The translations under genes were made by a program, and so were the position numbers. DNA of 64,000 bases from Cepaea nemoralis (taxonomy: Eukaryota; Mollusca; Gastropoda; Stylommatophora; Helicidae), in NCBI GenBank assembly GCA_014155875.1, contig JACEFZ010013560.1:310001-374000 (forward strand), read 5' to 3'. Shown here in pieces: positions 1 through 10,499 of this stretch; the first letter of the stretch is position 1, and each line of letters starts with the position of its first letter. Below the pieces are notes generated by a model. That model made no database searches. It was not told the DNA's origin and saw nothing but the letters and a program-made list of their open reading frames with translations.

Positions 1-971
1 AACACAACCAAACTACTTTGACTGTACATGCCTTCTTCGGGATCCTTTTGTTCAACACAACCAAACTACTTTGACTGTACATGCCTTCTTCGGGATCCTT
101 TTGTTCAACACAACCAAACTACTTTGACTGTACATGTCTTCTTCGGGATCCTTTTGTTTAACACAACCAAACTACTTTAACTGTACATGCCTTCTTCTGG
201 ATCCTTTTGTTTAACACAACCAAACTACTTTGACTGTACATGTCTTCTTCGGGATCCTTTTGTTCAACACAACCAAACTACTTTAACTGTACATGTCTTC
301 TTCTGGATCCTTTTGTTTAACACAACCAAACTACTTTAACTGTACATGTCTTCTTCTGGATCCTTTTGTTTAACACAACCAAACTACTTTAACTGTACAT
401 GTCTTCTTCTGGATCCTTTTGTTTAACACAACCAAACTACTTTAACTGTACATGCCTTCTTCTGGATCCTTTTGTTTAACACAACCAAACTACTTTGACT
501 GTACATGTCTTCTTCGGGATCCTTTTGTTCAACACAACCAAACTACTTTAACTGTACATGTCTTCTTCTGGATCCTTTTGTTCAACACAACCAAACTACT
601 TTAACTGTACATGTCTTCTTCTGGATCCTTTTGTTCAACACAACCAAACTACTTTGACTGTACATGCCTTCTTCTGGATTCTTTTGTTTAACACAACCAA
701 ACTACTTTGACTGTACATGTCTTCTTCGGGATCCTTTTGTTCAACACAACCAAACTACTTTAACTGTACATGCCTTCTTCTGGATCCTTTTGTTTAACAC
801 AACCAAACTACTTTGACTGTACATGCCTTCTTCTGGATTCTTTTGTTTAACACAACCAAACTACTTTGACTGTACATGTCTTCTTCGGGATCCTTTTGTT
901 CAACACAACCAAACTACTTTGACTGTCCATGTCTTCTTCTGGATTCTTTTGTTTAACACAACCAAACTACT
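1..971. repeat. 53-bp tandem satellite
   Basis: About 18 head-to-tail copies of a 53-bp unit that begins AACACAACCAAACTACTT. Almost every copy carries GGATCC (some GGATTC), and copies alternate between a small set of variants (TTTGACTG/TTTAACTG, TTCGGG/TTCTGG). The array runs off the left edge, so its true size is unknown. The last copy decays near 971. Reading frames inside it come from the repeat. Confidence 0.97.
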
Positions 972-1134
972 TAATCTGGTAGATTTCACAGTGTTGACCA
1001 CTGTTGTTATCTAGGATGTCCCACAGGGAGATGAAAGGAGGCTTTCCGTGTTATGGTTTCTTCCCCACTTGCACCAGCTCTTTCTGCGCCCAGAGGCAAC
1101 GTCTTCTGTATATCAAAATTTCTGGGGCCTCCGT

Positions 1135-1600
1135 TCAGTTTTCTAATTCATCTTTTCTTGTTCCTCTTATACCTTGCAGTGCTGAGATGAAGCATAAACA
1201 GCGGGAGAGTGCCCGTTTATGGGCTTCATATATCGGGACTTCTATGGACTCTGTTATTCCCTCTGTCCATTGTTTACATGGCCAGCCTCTTCTTCTGGTT
1301 CCATTTGGTCTGTACATCATTGTTTGTGGTATACTGTCAGCTGGTAGCCTAGTTATGTCACTGAACAAATTCACTTGCTGATTTCTAATGAAATCTAGTG
1401 CTGCTATTACCCTCACTTTAGTCCTGATTTCATAATTTCTGATTTGTTGTGTCTTTTTGGTATATTCTCAGGAATCACATCTTCGTTTAATTTTTCTTTT
1501 CTCTTTTTCTTTCATTGTCTAGGTTTGGCATTGGTAGCAAAACTGGTAGAAAGATTGTGTTGTAGAGTGCTTTTTGTTATTGGTATCTATTGTTTTAGTA
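1135..1600 (-). mobile_element. LINE 3'-part remnant (copy 1)
   Basis: Read on the minus strand, this stretch gives a decayed C-terminal LINE tail with the pattern TRLPADSIPQ then RPNGTRRRGWPCKQW, the basic segment that follows the reverse transcriptase in many non-LTR elements. A clearly related copy, same orientation, lies at 21.08-21.6 kb. Frames are broken, so this is a fossil. Confidence 0.65.
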
Positions 1601-1680
1601 TCAGTTTTCTAGAGTGCTTTTTAGTATCTATTGTTTTAGTCTCAGTTTTCTAATTGCTCGCTTTAATTCTGTAATTTCAG

Positions 1681-1737
1681 ATGGTCATAACTGGAAGTAC
1701 AGCCCTAAGAGCCACAATGAGTCAAAGGGATACAACA
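1681..1737 (+). CDS. Membrane-protein gene exon a
   Basis: A 57-bp open segment flanked by a pyrimidine-rich acceptor (CTGTAATTTCAG) and a GTGAGT donor. It reads in phase 0 from an ATG (MVITGSTALRATM). Another frame is also open, but it meets a stop when joined to the next exon, so phase 0 is preferred. It could be the first coding exon only if the ATG is used; the acceptor argues for further exons upstream. Confidence 0.5.
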
Positions 1738-4700
1738 GTGAGTCTCTTTTGCATTTGGGACAGTTCATGTTTTTAGCTGGTTGGAATTTATTTGCATTTA
1801 TTGCAGTTGTTATTACTAGACATTTCCATTTTGTTTTAACTTTTTATGTTTTGACAATAGAAGGTATTTTATTAATCCTCCATAATTACCAAGCCTAGAG
1901 ACATATGCATTTTCAGTTGAATGTTCACTGGAAGAAAAAAGAAGTTAGTTGCGTATCTTTTCAGGACGTACAGTCAACTCATCATTGTTTGGGTGTTTGT
2001 GATTCCTGGGCAAGTTTTTGTTCAGTAGTTTGCCATTGCTTTCTGAATGACCGGCACTCATACAATTGTATGAAAACCAACGCAAGGCAGCTAGAAGAAA
2101 GCTATGGTGAAAACATTAGGAGAGAAAATGTAGTGAAATAAAAAGTCTCTGTGCTTGTTAAGCTTCTTATGTAGACGTGGCAGTTAAGAGGAAACCACCA
2201 CATTCATTTTTTTTCAAATAAGTTTCTTGCCGTCACAAGACTAGATTTATGAAAGGGTGACATGTTCAAGAAACTTCATACTAATTTTCAGATTGAATAA
2301 CCTAATATTATCATCATCATGTGCCAAGCCAGGGTACATCACACAGCGATTACCAACTCGACCAAAGTGAACAGGTAGCAATTACCTCAGATGTCGGATT
2401 GGTTTCGCCTGATTGGGAGGGACACTGGTAACAGGGAAAGCTAATCCACACACAACAGTGTTCAACATGCAGAAGATAGAAAATCATTTTGGCAGTGACC
2501 CGTGCCACATGGGGACAAACCTTATGAAGATGTCATCAAGCTCAAGTTGATTGCTTTTTTAAATATATTTAGGTTGTTATCTGAAGGTGTACAAAGCAGA
2601 TGGTGGTGATGATGATGACTTGAACACATCTTTAATACTAGCTTGATGATTTGTGTGTATGTATTTTGCTTGCTTTGAACTCAAGCGTAGTCCATACATG
2701 TGCTACGTCCAGTGCACTGGGCTGAATTTTGCGTATGGATTAGCTTTCCCTGTTACCAGTGTCCCTCACCATCATGCGAGCCCACTCTGTCTTTGAGTTA
2801 CTAGTAATTTACGTCCCTAAGTCAGAGACGAGAAGTCAACATTTTAGTTCAACTGACTGGTGTAGGGGTTGAACTCACTACCTCGGCATTAGCACACCGG
2901 AAGTTTAAGATTGAGTGCTCTTATCCATTCTGCCATGCTGATCTCTTATACGATGATATCATCATGCTCTTTGTGTTCACAGGTGGTCAGATTTTTTAAC
3001 CTAACAATCATATCCCTGCTGGTGTATGCCATCTTGACCATCTGGCTAATTGCATCATATTCTGAAGGATATACTTCACCGGATAAATATAAGGTAAACT
3101 TTCATGATCGGATCAAAGTATATCCATGACAGATACTGTGGTAGGGATTTGCAAGGGAACTTCACCATGCCTTCTTCCAGTATGAGAATGGAGATTGAGG
3201 CTGTCAGTGCAGCACTGAAATGACTTTCCAATGCTTCACATGTAAGGACAGTTATTTATGAATCTCTACCTGGTGAAGTGGTTAGTATGCTTGCCTAGTG
3301 TTTGGATGGTTGTGGGTTTGATTTCAGACTACAACATTCGGTTCATGAGTACAATCCTTTCGGAGACTGTTGGGGATCGCTTTTGGCAGGCCGCCATGTG
3401 GGAAAATACCTGGTGCAATGAAGTTGTTCCTCTTGCCTGTTAAACCATTTTAATGCACACTTTTGAGAGTTCAGCATGGATGGCCATGGCTGCTACTTGT
3501 GAACACCTCAAACCTGAGGGAACCTGTGCGGATGTGTTGCTTGTGTCATGCATGGGTGTTAGAAACTCTTCAAGGCACTCATGACTGGGACATTGTAGAT
3601 GGACAGTGGGAATGTGCTGAATGCGGTACATGTCAACTTGGTGAATGTTGACACATCTGTTAGTGACCAAGCCATCCAAATATTATTTATCTCTTTGCCT
3701 TCCTCTTGTTCTTTTCCCCATCAGTTTCGTCAGTTATTACATTTTCAAGTTTGTCCCCTTTTGTGCCTAAAAAGTTTGGACTGTTTGTGTATAATTTTCT
3801 AATCAGTTGACAGTTTTCATTTGTCATTTGTGTTTTTTATAGGACTTTCTAATTTATTTTTGCATCTGTCCATTGTATTCTCTGCATTTTCCTCAGAGAC
3901 TACATTTTCACTGCCATTAGATTGTCTAATTATCATCCCATATTTCACATGCTTACAGCAGTATGGGTTCCATATAGCACCTCAACACTTTTTTACTCAC
4001 TACAACAAACAGATTTTTATTGGTAGATATGTCTCTACACAGATCTCGGTCTTTGGTATTCTGTATCAACTCTGCTGATGATATTCCTCCATGCCACCAT
4101 CTCAGTTCATCCAGCATAATTTCTCTTGGTCTGCCTCTGCCTCGTTTTCCATTGATCTTTCCAATTGTCACAATGAGAAACCCAGAGGAAAGTTTGAGCC
4201 TCAACAGTTTCTTCTCCATTTTTTTTTTTTCATTATGAAGAAAAAGGAATAGTAACAAGAGATACATATAAAGAAGAAAAGAAAGAAATCTGCATTGGGT
4301 CAAGGAAGTGTTAGGACCATTACATAATTTGTAGGACGAGTGCACTGAGAAATAGATGACCAGTCTTTTCCTGCCAGTGAATGAATGAATCGCCAAATAT
4401 CGAGAATTACTGTAAGCGTTACTACAACATGATCACAAGTAATAAAATGGACATTGCAGCCAAAGCCTTCATCAGCACACAAACAACAAATACACACTGA
4501 TATAACAACATGGAAATATATAACGGGTGTTTCTAAAGTCTCACTTTGTATGTAGAACAAATTTGAAACATAAAAAATATGCTACACAATCCATCGTGAG
4601 GCAATATGCAGCGAATGGCAGTCATCTGCTGGAGTAATTCTTTGCACTGCAAACAGAATGGTGTTATCAACAGAATAAAGAAATGTTTCAGATTTGCTCT

Positions 4701-7700
4701 ATATACAAAGTGTAGTGAGACTTTACAAACACCTTGTATATAAAGAAGTAACTAATTAATTTTCTTGTTGTGGACTGGAAACATGCATGAAGGAATCTGC
4801 GTGTATGATTAAAACAAAGTGTCTTGCGTATGCTGTTTCTGTCTAAGATTACGCTCGCTGTCTAGCCAAACAACACTGCAGATCACCAGAAGCCAGAACA
4901 AATATAAATGAAATGAGTCCATCAACGCTGGCGTTCCTCATCAAAATATATACGTTTATTGGTGGCAATCGTCCATACAGCATCACAATTTATAATCACT
5001 TATAATTATTCAACGTTAACAGTAGAGTATTAATAATCATTCATAAATATTCAATAGCTACCTGTCGGGTCCGATTCCATCCTCCTATTTCTATCCTTGA
5101 TGAGTAAAATTACATACAGTCCATCGTTGTGTAAACTACATTGCGCCCCTGATTCAAATCGTACAACTTACACGGAGCTATGTGTGTGTTGACACCATGA
5201 CCTCTATTTGACTGACGACCGGTAAGTTCTGATGCCGCCTGCTTTCCTCACTCTCTCTGTGTTAATTCTTCATCTTCCGATCGTTCTCCGTAATGCAGAC
5301 TATGCCTCCTTTCCTTATGTTCTTAGAATACTAGCTGGCATGTTCGCAACGTCCTTTTCTGCTGGATATTTGCGTGCATATTTCAGTGTTGTTATTTATG
5401 CGACCGTCTCCATGTCATGCCAAAACTTAACTAACTTTAGTGACGTAGTACGCTGTGACGTCATCTAGCAACTTGCGTATTTTGTCGCTTCTTAGTTAAC
5501 TCTTCTTGTACTGTTTGCCACAATTTCGTATCTTATTCTAAATCACTATCCTTTGCCTCTGACACTACATGGCATATCTAGACTGGAAATGTGGCTAAGA
5601 CAGGTAAGCCTTCCTTCACATAGTATGTTGACATGAGTTGACATCAAACCTTTGTCAGACCACACTCATGCCATTTGTGTCAGCGTAACTTCCTAACCAC
5701 TACACCAACATACCCATGATGACAAAAAAGGCAGACCAGAAATGGAAACAGAAAAAGAAACTCTACGAACATAAGCATAAGAAGGCTCTGTTATCATGCT
5801 TGAACTTGTTTTGCATCCCCAGCCAGGGAGCAGAATGAAGGAAGTCCACATTTTTGTGACAATCTTCACTGTGCTGGGGCTCATGTTTGCCGTGACAAGC
5901 TTTGTGCAATATGTGGAAGTGATATGCTGCGGGGAAGTGCCGCTGTGGTCCATGTGGATCTCCTGCTTGTGTCCTTGTGTCTATGGCAAGGTAATGAACA
6001 TATATCATGATTTGGGTAAAGTTAAACAGGCCTCGCCACAGAGCAGGCCACACAGAAGCACTAACAATTGTACCACTTCCGTGAGCATAAATGCAGCCAA
6101 TGTTCCAGTTGCTGTAGTGTCCAGTGCTGGAAGGATGTTAAATGTAGCTGATTATGGGGAAGGAAATTCCGTGGTGCAGGTCCATTTGTAATTGTCGATC
6201 AGAAGGGAAGGGGTAATGTTTGATCATTTATGGAAAAAATTGATGTATGATCTGATTTAATAGAGAAATTAATGTTTCACTATTCATAAGGAAACATTAA
6301 TTTCTCACTATTCATAAGGAAACATTAATTTCTCACTATTCATAAGTAATTTAACGTTGACAAATTCATTTTTAAATGATTCAGTGCCAAAGGATAATGT
6401 ATCACCAAATGTGACCTACCATTTGGACAGAAGGATGGTATATCACCATACTAGTGTCATCGTGTTATTTGTTTTGTTTCATGGTATCTTCCCCAATTTC
6501 AATGCTCAGTGAATGGAAAATTACATTATAATACTTTTTCATTTTGATTGTGTACCATCTGTTTTTTTACATTTATAGATTCAGTCAAGATTCAACCAAG
6601 CCCTTTCATACATTCAGTCAAGATTCAACCTATCCCTTTCTTAGATGCAGTCAAGATTCAACCTATCCCTCTCTTAGATGCAGTCAAGATTCAACCTATC
6701 CCTTTCTTAGATGCAGTCAAGATTCAACCTAGCCCTTTCTTAGATGCAGTCAAGATTCAACCTATCCCTTTCTTAGATGCAGTCAAGATTCAACCTATCC
6801 CTTTCTTAGATGCAGTCAAGATTCAACCTATCCCTTTCTTAGATGCAGTCAAGATTCAACCTATCCCTTTCTTAGATGCAGTCAAGATTCAACCTAGCCC
6901 TTTCTTAGATGCAGTCAAGATTCAACCAAGCCCTTTCTTAGATGCAGTCAAGATTCAACCAAGCCCTTTCATACATTCAGTCAAGATTCAACCAAGCCCT
7001 TTCATACATTCAGTCAAGATTCAACCTATCCCTTTCTTAGATGCAGTCAAGATTCAACCAAGCCCTTTCATACATTCAGTCAAGATTCAACCAAGCCCTT
7101 TCATACATTCAGTCAAGATTCAACCTATCCCTTTCTTAGATGCAGTCAAGATTCAACCAAGCCCTTTCATACATTCAGTCAAGATTCAACCTATCCCTTT
7201 CTTAGATGCAGTCAAGATTCAACCTATCCCTTTCTTAGATGCAGTCAAGATTCAACCTAGCCCTTTTATAGAATTTGTTATCCATTTGATAAGACTAAGT
7301 TAATCTCAGAGACATACTGGTTGGGAACAAACTTCAGTCCAGCCCGTTCTTAGATTTTCTTGAAAGTATATATATATATATATATTGAATATCCATATGG
7401 TCCCCCACTTATATGTATTGCTGCACCAACCTCTCAGATGCTCTTATAGTACATATATGTTGATTGTCCCTTGTAACCCTACTTATGTGTGTGTCTGCAA
7501 CCTTCAAACCACTGCCATATTTATTTCCCAAACAGCCATAACCCCATCAGTGGCATCATGCTGCAGGCGTTTAATTATTGTCTTCAATGTTTGCCTCATT
7601 TATCCATTTCCTCCATCCCTGCTAAGGGTGCATTGAGTGCTAGTATATTTTTTTTTTTTTTTTTTTTTTGTTCGCATATCCTTTACAGGACATCGCTGTC

Positions 7701-9491
7701 AACATCAGCATCTTTCAGCTGATTGTTGATTTCTTGGCAAGATTACGCTCATAGTTTGCCATTGCTTTCTGAGCGACCGGCTCACATACCCCATAAGTAA
7801 CTAACGCGGTGAGAACCGCTACCGATTCTTGCGCACGTCACATTACTCACGAGAGTATCCGGGATTGCGGAGAAAGACGTTAAACTCCTAGTCCAGGGAG
7901 ACTGGCGCTAGTATATTAGCTAGTCAATTTCAGCTACATCTTTCTCTATGAAACCCAGTTAGTATTATCATGCTAGCTTATGCGAACATGTTACCTGAAT
8001 CCTGGACAATTAGTATAAGCAAGGCAATCCTGTAGGAATTTGATTTTACTCAAAACTGATTATAATTATATCAACATCCATTTAAGGAGACCCAAAATGA
8101 GTATTCTGAATGTTTTGAAAAAACATATTAGGAAAAGACACTGGAACTTATAGTAGATCAGATTAATGAAGAAGTAAAAAAGAAAAAAACAAAATTGAGA
8201 CAGGCAGCAAGATAATATGTTTGTAGTCATTGTCAAAAGTTCTGAGTGAAATCCCCAGAGTAGAATCCCCATGTTCAGAGTTCAGAGTGAAATTCCCAGT
8301 CCATTGTGGAATCCCAGGCTATATTGAAAAACCACATTTGGGCTATGAGTAAAAGTGGCAGGTGTCTGAGACTGAAGGACGTCAAGTGATAACTAGAATA
8401 AAATCATGTCAAGTATCAAAGAAGGAGGGGACTCTGTGGCAAAGTGGTCAAGTGTCTGACTCAAACTCTGTAGGTCCTGGATTCGTACCCTGGACTGAGT
8501 TGTTCAGATTACGGCTGCAATTTTTCCGGTGACTCCTGGGTTCATCATTGGAGCTGTGGAGTTTGAGCTTTGTGAGATACTTTTGGCTAACAGTTTTTCA
8601 TTCTGCAGAGTAAGACTGAGCCATATGGAGTTAACACCCAGTGCAATGAAGTCGACCCTCACACCTTTAGTACTTTTAAAGGCAAGAATATCAGCTTCAT
8701 TGCGTCGGATTCAATCCTAAATGGCTCTGTCTGTTTTTCTGGCAGAGCAAGCTGCTGAAAGCCATGCACAGAACACGACCTCCTTAGCTCCAGCGATGAC
8801 CCCCCCCCCCCCCCCCCCCCCCCCCGGGTTCTCTGAAAATGCCGATGCTAGCTCCATATTTGTATAGGCTAACTGGCACCCAATGGGTGATGTGTTCGGT
8901 ATCGTGCCAGCCGCCTTTACTTGCCAGGACATTGCCTGAAACCCACTTACATCTGTGGACATTTTCTAGTGCCCGGTTTTAGGCTGTGTCAATCTGGGAG
9001 TGCAGGACAGTTTTTACAAGTCCGCCTCCTTAGGGTTTAAACACGTGACCACTGGGCTTGGGAGGCAAGCCTGCTAGCCACTGCACTATGGGGTTCCCTG
9101 TACTTGTGTGTGCAATACACATATTCACCCACGTACATCCTCAGATGTCGATTTCATACGTGGTTTACTATACATGTGTATGCAACACATATATTCAACT
9201 ACAGGCATCCTGAGATGTTATTTCATGTGTGCTTTAAATGTTTATCGTCTTGTGTAAATACAGTATCTATATGCACATATGTTACCAACTCATTACATAC
9301 ATGTACATGCATATACCAACACCCCCCCCCCCCCCCCACCCAAAAAAAAAATGACACACACACTCTCTTGCTCTCTCACTCTCTCGCTCTCTCTCTCTCA
9401 CTCACTCTCTCTCTCTCACTCACTCTCTCTCTCTCACTGTCTCTCACACTTTCTCACTCTCTCTCTCTCTCACTCTGTCTCTCACACTTTC

Positions 9492-9534
<43 letters not shown>

Positions 9535-9719
9535 TATGCTTACACAGACACACACACTTCACACATGCTTGCACGCCCGCCCAGCTACCTCTCGGCTTGC
9601 TTTGTTGTCCATGTGATAATGCTGGTCGTTTACATTTTCTCTCGCAACAGAAACACAGACGATTGTCATTTGAATCCTCTCTACGAGAAGAGTTCCACTC
9701 CTTCAACGACCCGATCTAG
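1681..9719 (+). CDS. Putative small multi-pass membrane protein, 4 exons
   Basis: Gene model built from splice signals: 1681-1737, 2983-3093, 5823-5990 and 9651-9719, all joined in phase 0, giving 134 residues from the ATG at 1681. I do not recognise the family. Helix 1 is about residues 23-44 and helix 2 about 64-84. A third hydrophobic, Cys-rich stretch is about 95-109 (SMWISCLCPCVYG). A short basic, Ser-rich tail (KHRRLSFESS) ends in NDPI. The tail is probably cytoplasmic, a topology guess. The first exon is preceded by a good acceptor, so the ATG at 1681 may be internal and the real N-terminus may lie upstream of the window. Introns hold SINEs, LINE pieces, a MITE and a 33-bp array. Alternative: exon 3 reads on past its donor to a stop at 6191. 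Confidence 0.6.
1963..2070 (-). mobile_element. SINE family 3 fragment
   Basis: Contains the conserved core AGTTTGCCATTGCTTTCTGA followed by a GACCGGC-type segment, shared with copies at 7.7, 21.8, 27.6, 53.6, 54.2 and 62.1 kb. Only the central part remains. Confidence 0.6.
2330..2460 (+). mobile_element. SINE family 4 fragment
   Basis: Shares GACACTGGTAACAGGGAAAG and CTAATCCACAC with the family copy at 25.34-25.5 kb, same orientation. It lies about 200 bp from an oppositely oriented copy (2655-2940), so the two can form an imperfect inverted pair. Confidence 0.55.
2655..2940 (-). mobile_element. SINE family 4 (tRNA-headed)
   Basis: On the minus strand the head reads like a tRNA: an A-box region GGCAGAATGGATAAGAGCAC and a B-box-like GGTAGTGAGTTCAACCCC. 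The body ends with the conserved GCGTAGTCCATA...TTTGAACTCAAGC segment. A well-preserved relative is at 46.81-47.1 kb. It abuts exon b of the membrane-protein gene. Confidence 0.75.
2983..3093 (+). CDS. Membrane-protein gene exon b
   Basis: 111 bp, exactly 37 codons, between acceptor TTTGTGTTCACAG and donor GTAAAC. It encodes the first predicted transmembrane helix (FFNLTIISLLVYAILTIWL) and a short polar loop ending SPDKYK. Only this frame is open. Confidence 0.7.
3255..3445 (+). mobile_element. SINE family 2 copy, decayed
   Basis: Head GGTGAAGTGGTTAGTATGC then GTGGGTTTGATTTC (A and B box-like), body with CTTTCGGAGACT, and tail CCTGGTGCAATGAAGTTG before a run ending CCATTTTAA. It matches copies at 8.4, 13.3, 20.5, 31.1 and 35.2 kb. 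Confidence 0.7.
3950..4210 (-). mobile_element. LINE C-terminal remnant
   Basis: The minus strand reads GKINGKRGRGRPREIMLDEL, then WWHGGISSAE and KDRDLCRDIST. This is the basic RGRP block and the W/R-rich end typical of the region after the reverse transcriptase in many LINEs. A further segment toward 3950 reads LRCYMEPILL, resembling the end of the RT domain, out of its normal order or frame. Fossil within an intron. Confidence 0.7.
4449..4490 (-). other. CTGATGA...GCAA hammerhead-like motif
   Basis: The minus strand has CTGATGAAGGCTTTGGCTGC then AATGTCC. Related motifs are at 13.97, 14.12 and 29.43 kb. The short GGC/GCC helix of a hammerhead could form, but the catalytic GAAA is replaced, so activity is unlikely. 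Confidence 0.35.
4525..4733. mobile_element. MITE, type 1 (copy 1)
   Basis: Begins GGGTGTTTCTAAAGTCTCAC and ends with its inverted counterpart GTGAGACTTTACAAACACC, giving terminal inverted repeats of about 25-30 bp around a 209-bp body without coding capacity. A second copy with the same termini lies at 12634-12861. The short TIR-only structure suggests a Tc1/mariner-type non-autonomous element; the superfamily is inference. Confidence 0.75.
4734..5580. other. Intron sequence without recognised features
   Basis: AT-rich intron of the membrane-protein gene. I see no exon, repeat array or mobile-element signature here. Confidence 0.4.
5585..5716 (-). mobile_element. tRNA-like SINE head
   Basis: The minus strand reads TTGGTGTAGTGGTTAGGAAG and, about 40 bases on, AAAGGTTTGATGTCAACTC, matching A-box and B-box positions of a tRNA-derived promoter. 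No longer body is recognisable. Confidence 0.5.
5823..5990 (+). CDS. Membrane-protein gene exon c
   Basis: 168 bp, 56 codons in phase 0, from acceptor TTTTGCATCCCCAG to donor GTAATG. It carries the second helix (about VHIFVTIFTVLGLMFAV) and a Cys-rich third hydrophobic stretch. If the donor is skipped the frame runs on to a stop at 6189-6191, adding about 66 residues of a polar tail. The splice model is favoured because the exon at 9651 continues in phase. Confidence 0.7.
6265..6346. repeat. 29-bp short tandem repeat
   Basis: About three copies of a 29-bp unit containing TTTCTCACTATTCATAAGG. Confidence 0.85.
6380..6563. mobile_element. Interspersed element A, copy 1
   Basis: Shares long stretches (GGATAATGTATCACCAAATG, then CATTTGGACAGAAGGATG, then TGATTGTGTACCAT) with 42605-42845, and its right part with 15586-15725. 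The similarity stops exactly where a 33-bp tandem array begins. Non-coding; class unknown. Confidence 0.65.
6583..7270 (+). repeat. 33-bp minisatellite encoding 11-residue repeats
   Basis: About 21 copies of a 33-bp unit (core GCAGTCAAGATTCAACC). Because the period is a multiple of three, one plus-strand frame stays open for 251 codons and reads VKIQP(I/S)PF(L/I)(D/H)(A/S) repeatedly. Two unit variants alternate irregularly. A good acceptor-like sequence (TTTTTTACATTTATAG) lies at its left edge, but its phase does not fit exon c. I regard it as a non-coding array within the last intron. Confidence 0.9.
7650..7910 (-). mobile_element. SINE family 3, near full length
   Basis: The poly-T run at 7650-7669 is the antisense of an A tail; the body holds GACATCGCTGTCAACATCAG and the family core; the tRNA-like head (CCAGTCTCCCTGGACTAGG, minus strand) lies at 7895-7910. 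Non-coding. Confidence 0.8.
8420..8720 (+). mobile_element. SINE family 2 copy
   Basis: The head GGCAAAGTGGTCAAGTGTCT and a B-box-like CCTGGATTCGTACCC, the body core GGTGACTCCTGGGTTCATC, and the tail CCAGTGCAATGAAGTCGACC match the family. The 3' end carries extra sequence before family 5 begins. Confidence 0.7.
8740..9096 (-). mobile_element. SINE family 5 with C(24) tract
   Basis: The minus strand begins GGGAACCCCATAGTGCAGTG and has GTCACGTGTTTAAACCC at the B-box position, followed by the body segment shared with 18.24, 47.75 and 50.4 kb. A run of about 24 C (8801-8825) interrupts the 3' portion. Confidence 0.7.
9100..9240. repeat. 71-bp tandem duplication
   Basis: Two diverged copies of a unit containing CACATATTCA and CATCCT(C/G)AGATGT. 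Confidence 0.65.
9323..9536. repeat. C-tract, A-tract and CT-rich microsatellite
   Basis: C(17) and A(9) followed by about 180 bp of CTCTCT/CACTCT simple sequence. It lies just before the last exon of the membrane-protein gene and may extend its pyrimidine-rich acceptor region. Open frames here are artefacts. Confidence 0.95.
9651..9719 (+). CDS. Membrane-protein gene terminal exon
   Basis: Acceptor TTTTCTCTCGCAACAG, then 22 codons in phase 0 (KHRRLSFESSLREEFHSF...) to a TAG at 9717. The tail is polar with many Ser and Arg. An overlapping frame reads NTDDCHLNPLYEKSSTPSTT with an NPLY motif and stays open to 9771, but would need another upstream phase. Confidence 0.55.
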   Translation, partial: KHRRLSFESSLREEFHSFNDPI

Positions 9720-9990
9720 CCCAACCCTCCAGCCAGCTGCCTCGCGAGTGTGCCTCATGTCATTATGCTAATCACCCATCTGCTTGTGCTCCATGTTTTT
9801 ATGCTTACAACATCAATCCTGTGTTTATTTTGGAGTTGATGAGGTTGCAATACTTTGATTGATTATATGTCGGGCAAGCTATTTTGAATACTATGCACTT
9901 TTTATATTTAAGACATTTTGGTGCCCATAACTTCTCTGGTAATTTGTTGTTGTTTTTTTGTTTTTTTTTTTAAACATGTTTTCCCATTAT

Positions 9991-10316
9991 GAGTTTGTCT
10001 ATTAAGGCAATAGCTTGCAGAATTTATTGCCTCACATATTTTGCTGCATCTCACGGTAGTTGTAAACTATCATGTCTTGTTGTTTCTAAAGCGAATGTTA
10101 AGATTTGCTGAAGCCGTTGCAGGTTCGAATGGCTAACTCTTTGCTTTGTAAACAAAAGGACATGATAGTCTAAAGTGGCCATGGTAAAATGTGTATTTAA
10201 GCTTTAAGGATTCACTGTTTTTTTTCGTATTGTGTCAATTGATTTCTGCAGTGTGCACCTACGAGATGCAGGGAAATAAGCCAGGCAATAAATTGTGCAT
10301 CCTATTGTTTGTGTCT
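9991..10316. mobile_element. Palindromic MITE-like element
   Basis: The left end (GCAGAATTTATTGCCTCAC) and the right end (GGCAATAAATTGTGCATCC, inverted) form imperfect terminal inverted repeats of about 50 bp. An inner pair (ACTATCATGTC / GACATGATAGT) makes a second nested inversion. The same end occurs at 54.79-54.86 kb. An AATAAA at 10287-10292 lies inside the right arm and could serve the upstream gene as a polyadenylation signal. Confidence 0.6.
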
Positions 10317-10499
10317 TTTTTATTTAAATTCTTTTATCTATTCTCTTAACTCTGACAGGACATGAAAGTTTTTCCAAATATAGAGTAGATGTTTCCCATT
10401 AACTACCTTGAGCTGCTGACCATGCCATACTTCATGCATTCAGAAAAGAGAGTTAAAATAAGTCTTCATTCTTCCACATTTTTGTATTAAAATAAAAAT

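Noticed and set aside
6178..6191. Stop at 6189-6191 as the true end of the membrane-protein gene
   Set aside because: Kept as an alternative only; the GTAATG donor at 5991 and the phase-matched exon at 9651 fit better.
9104..9719. 170- and 146-codon frames through the CT-rich tract
   Set aside because: Most of the length is Ser/Leu/Thr/His from simple sequence; only the last 69 bases form a credible exon.
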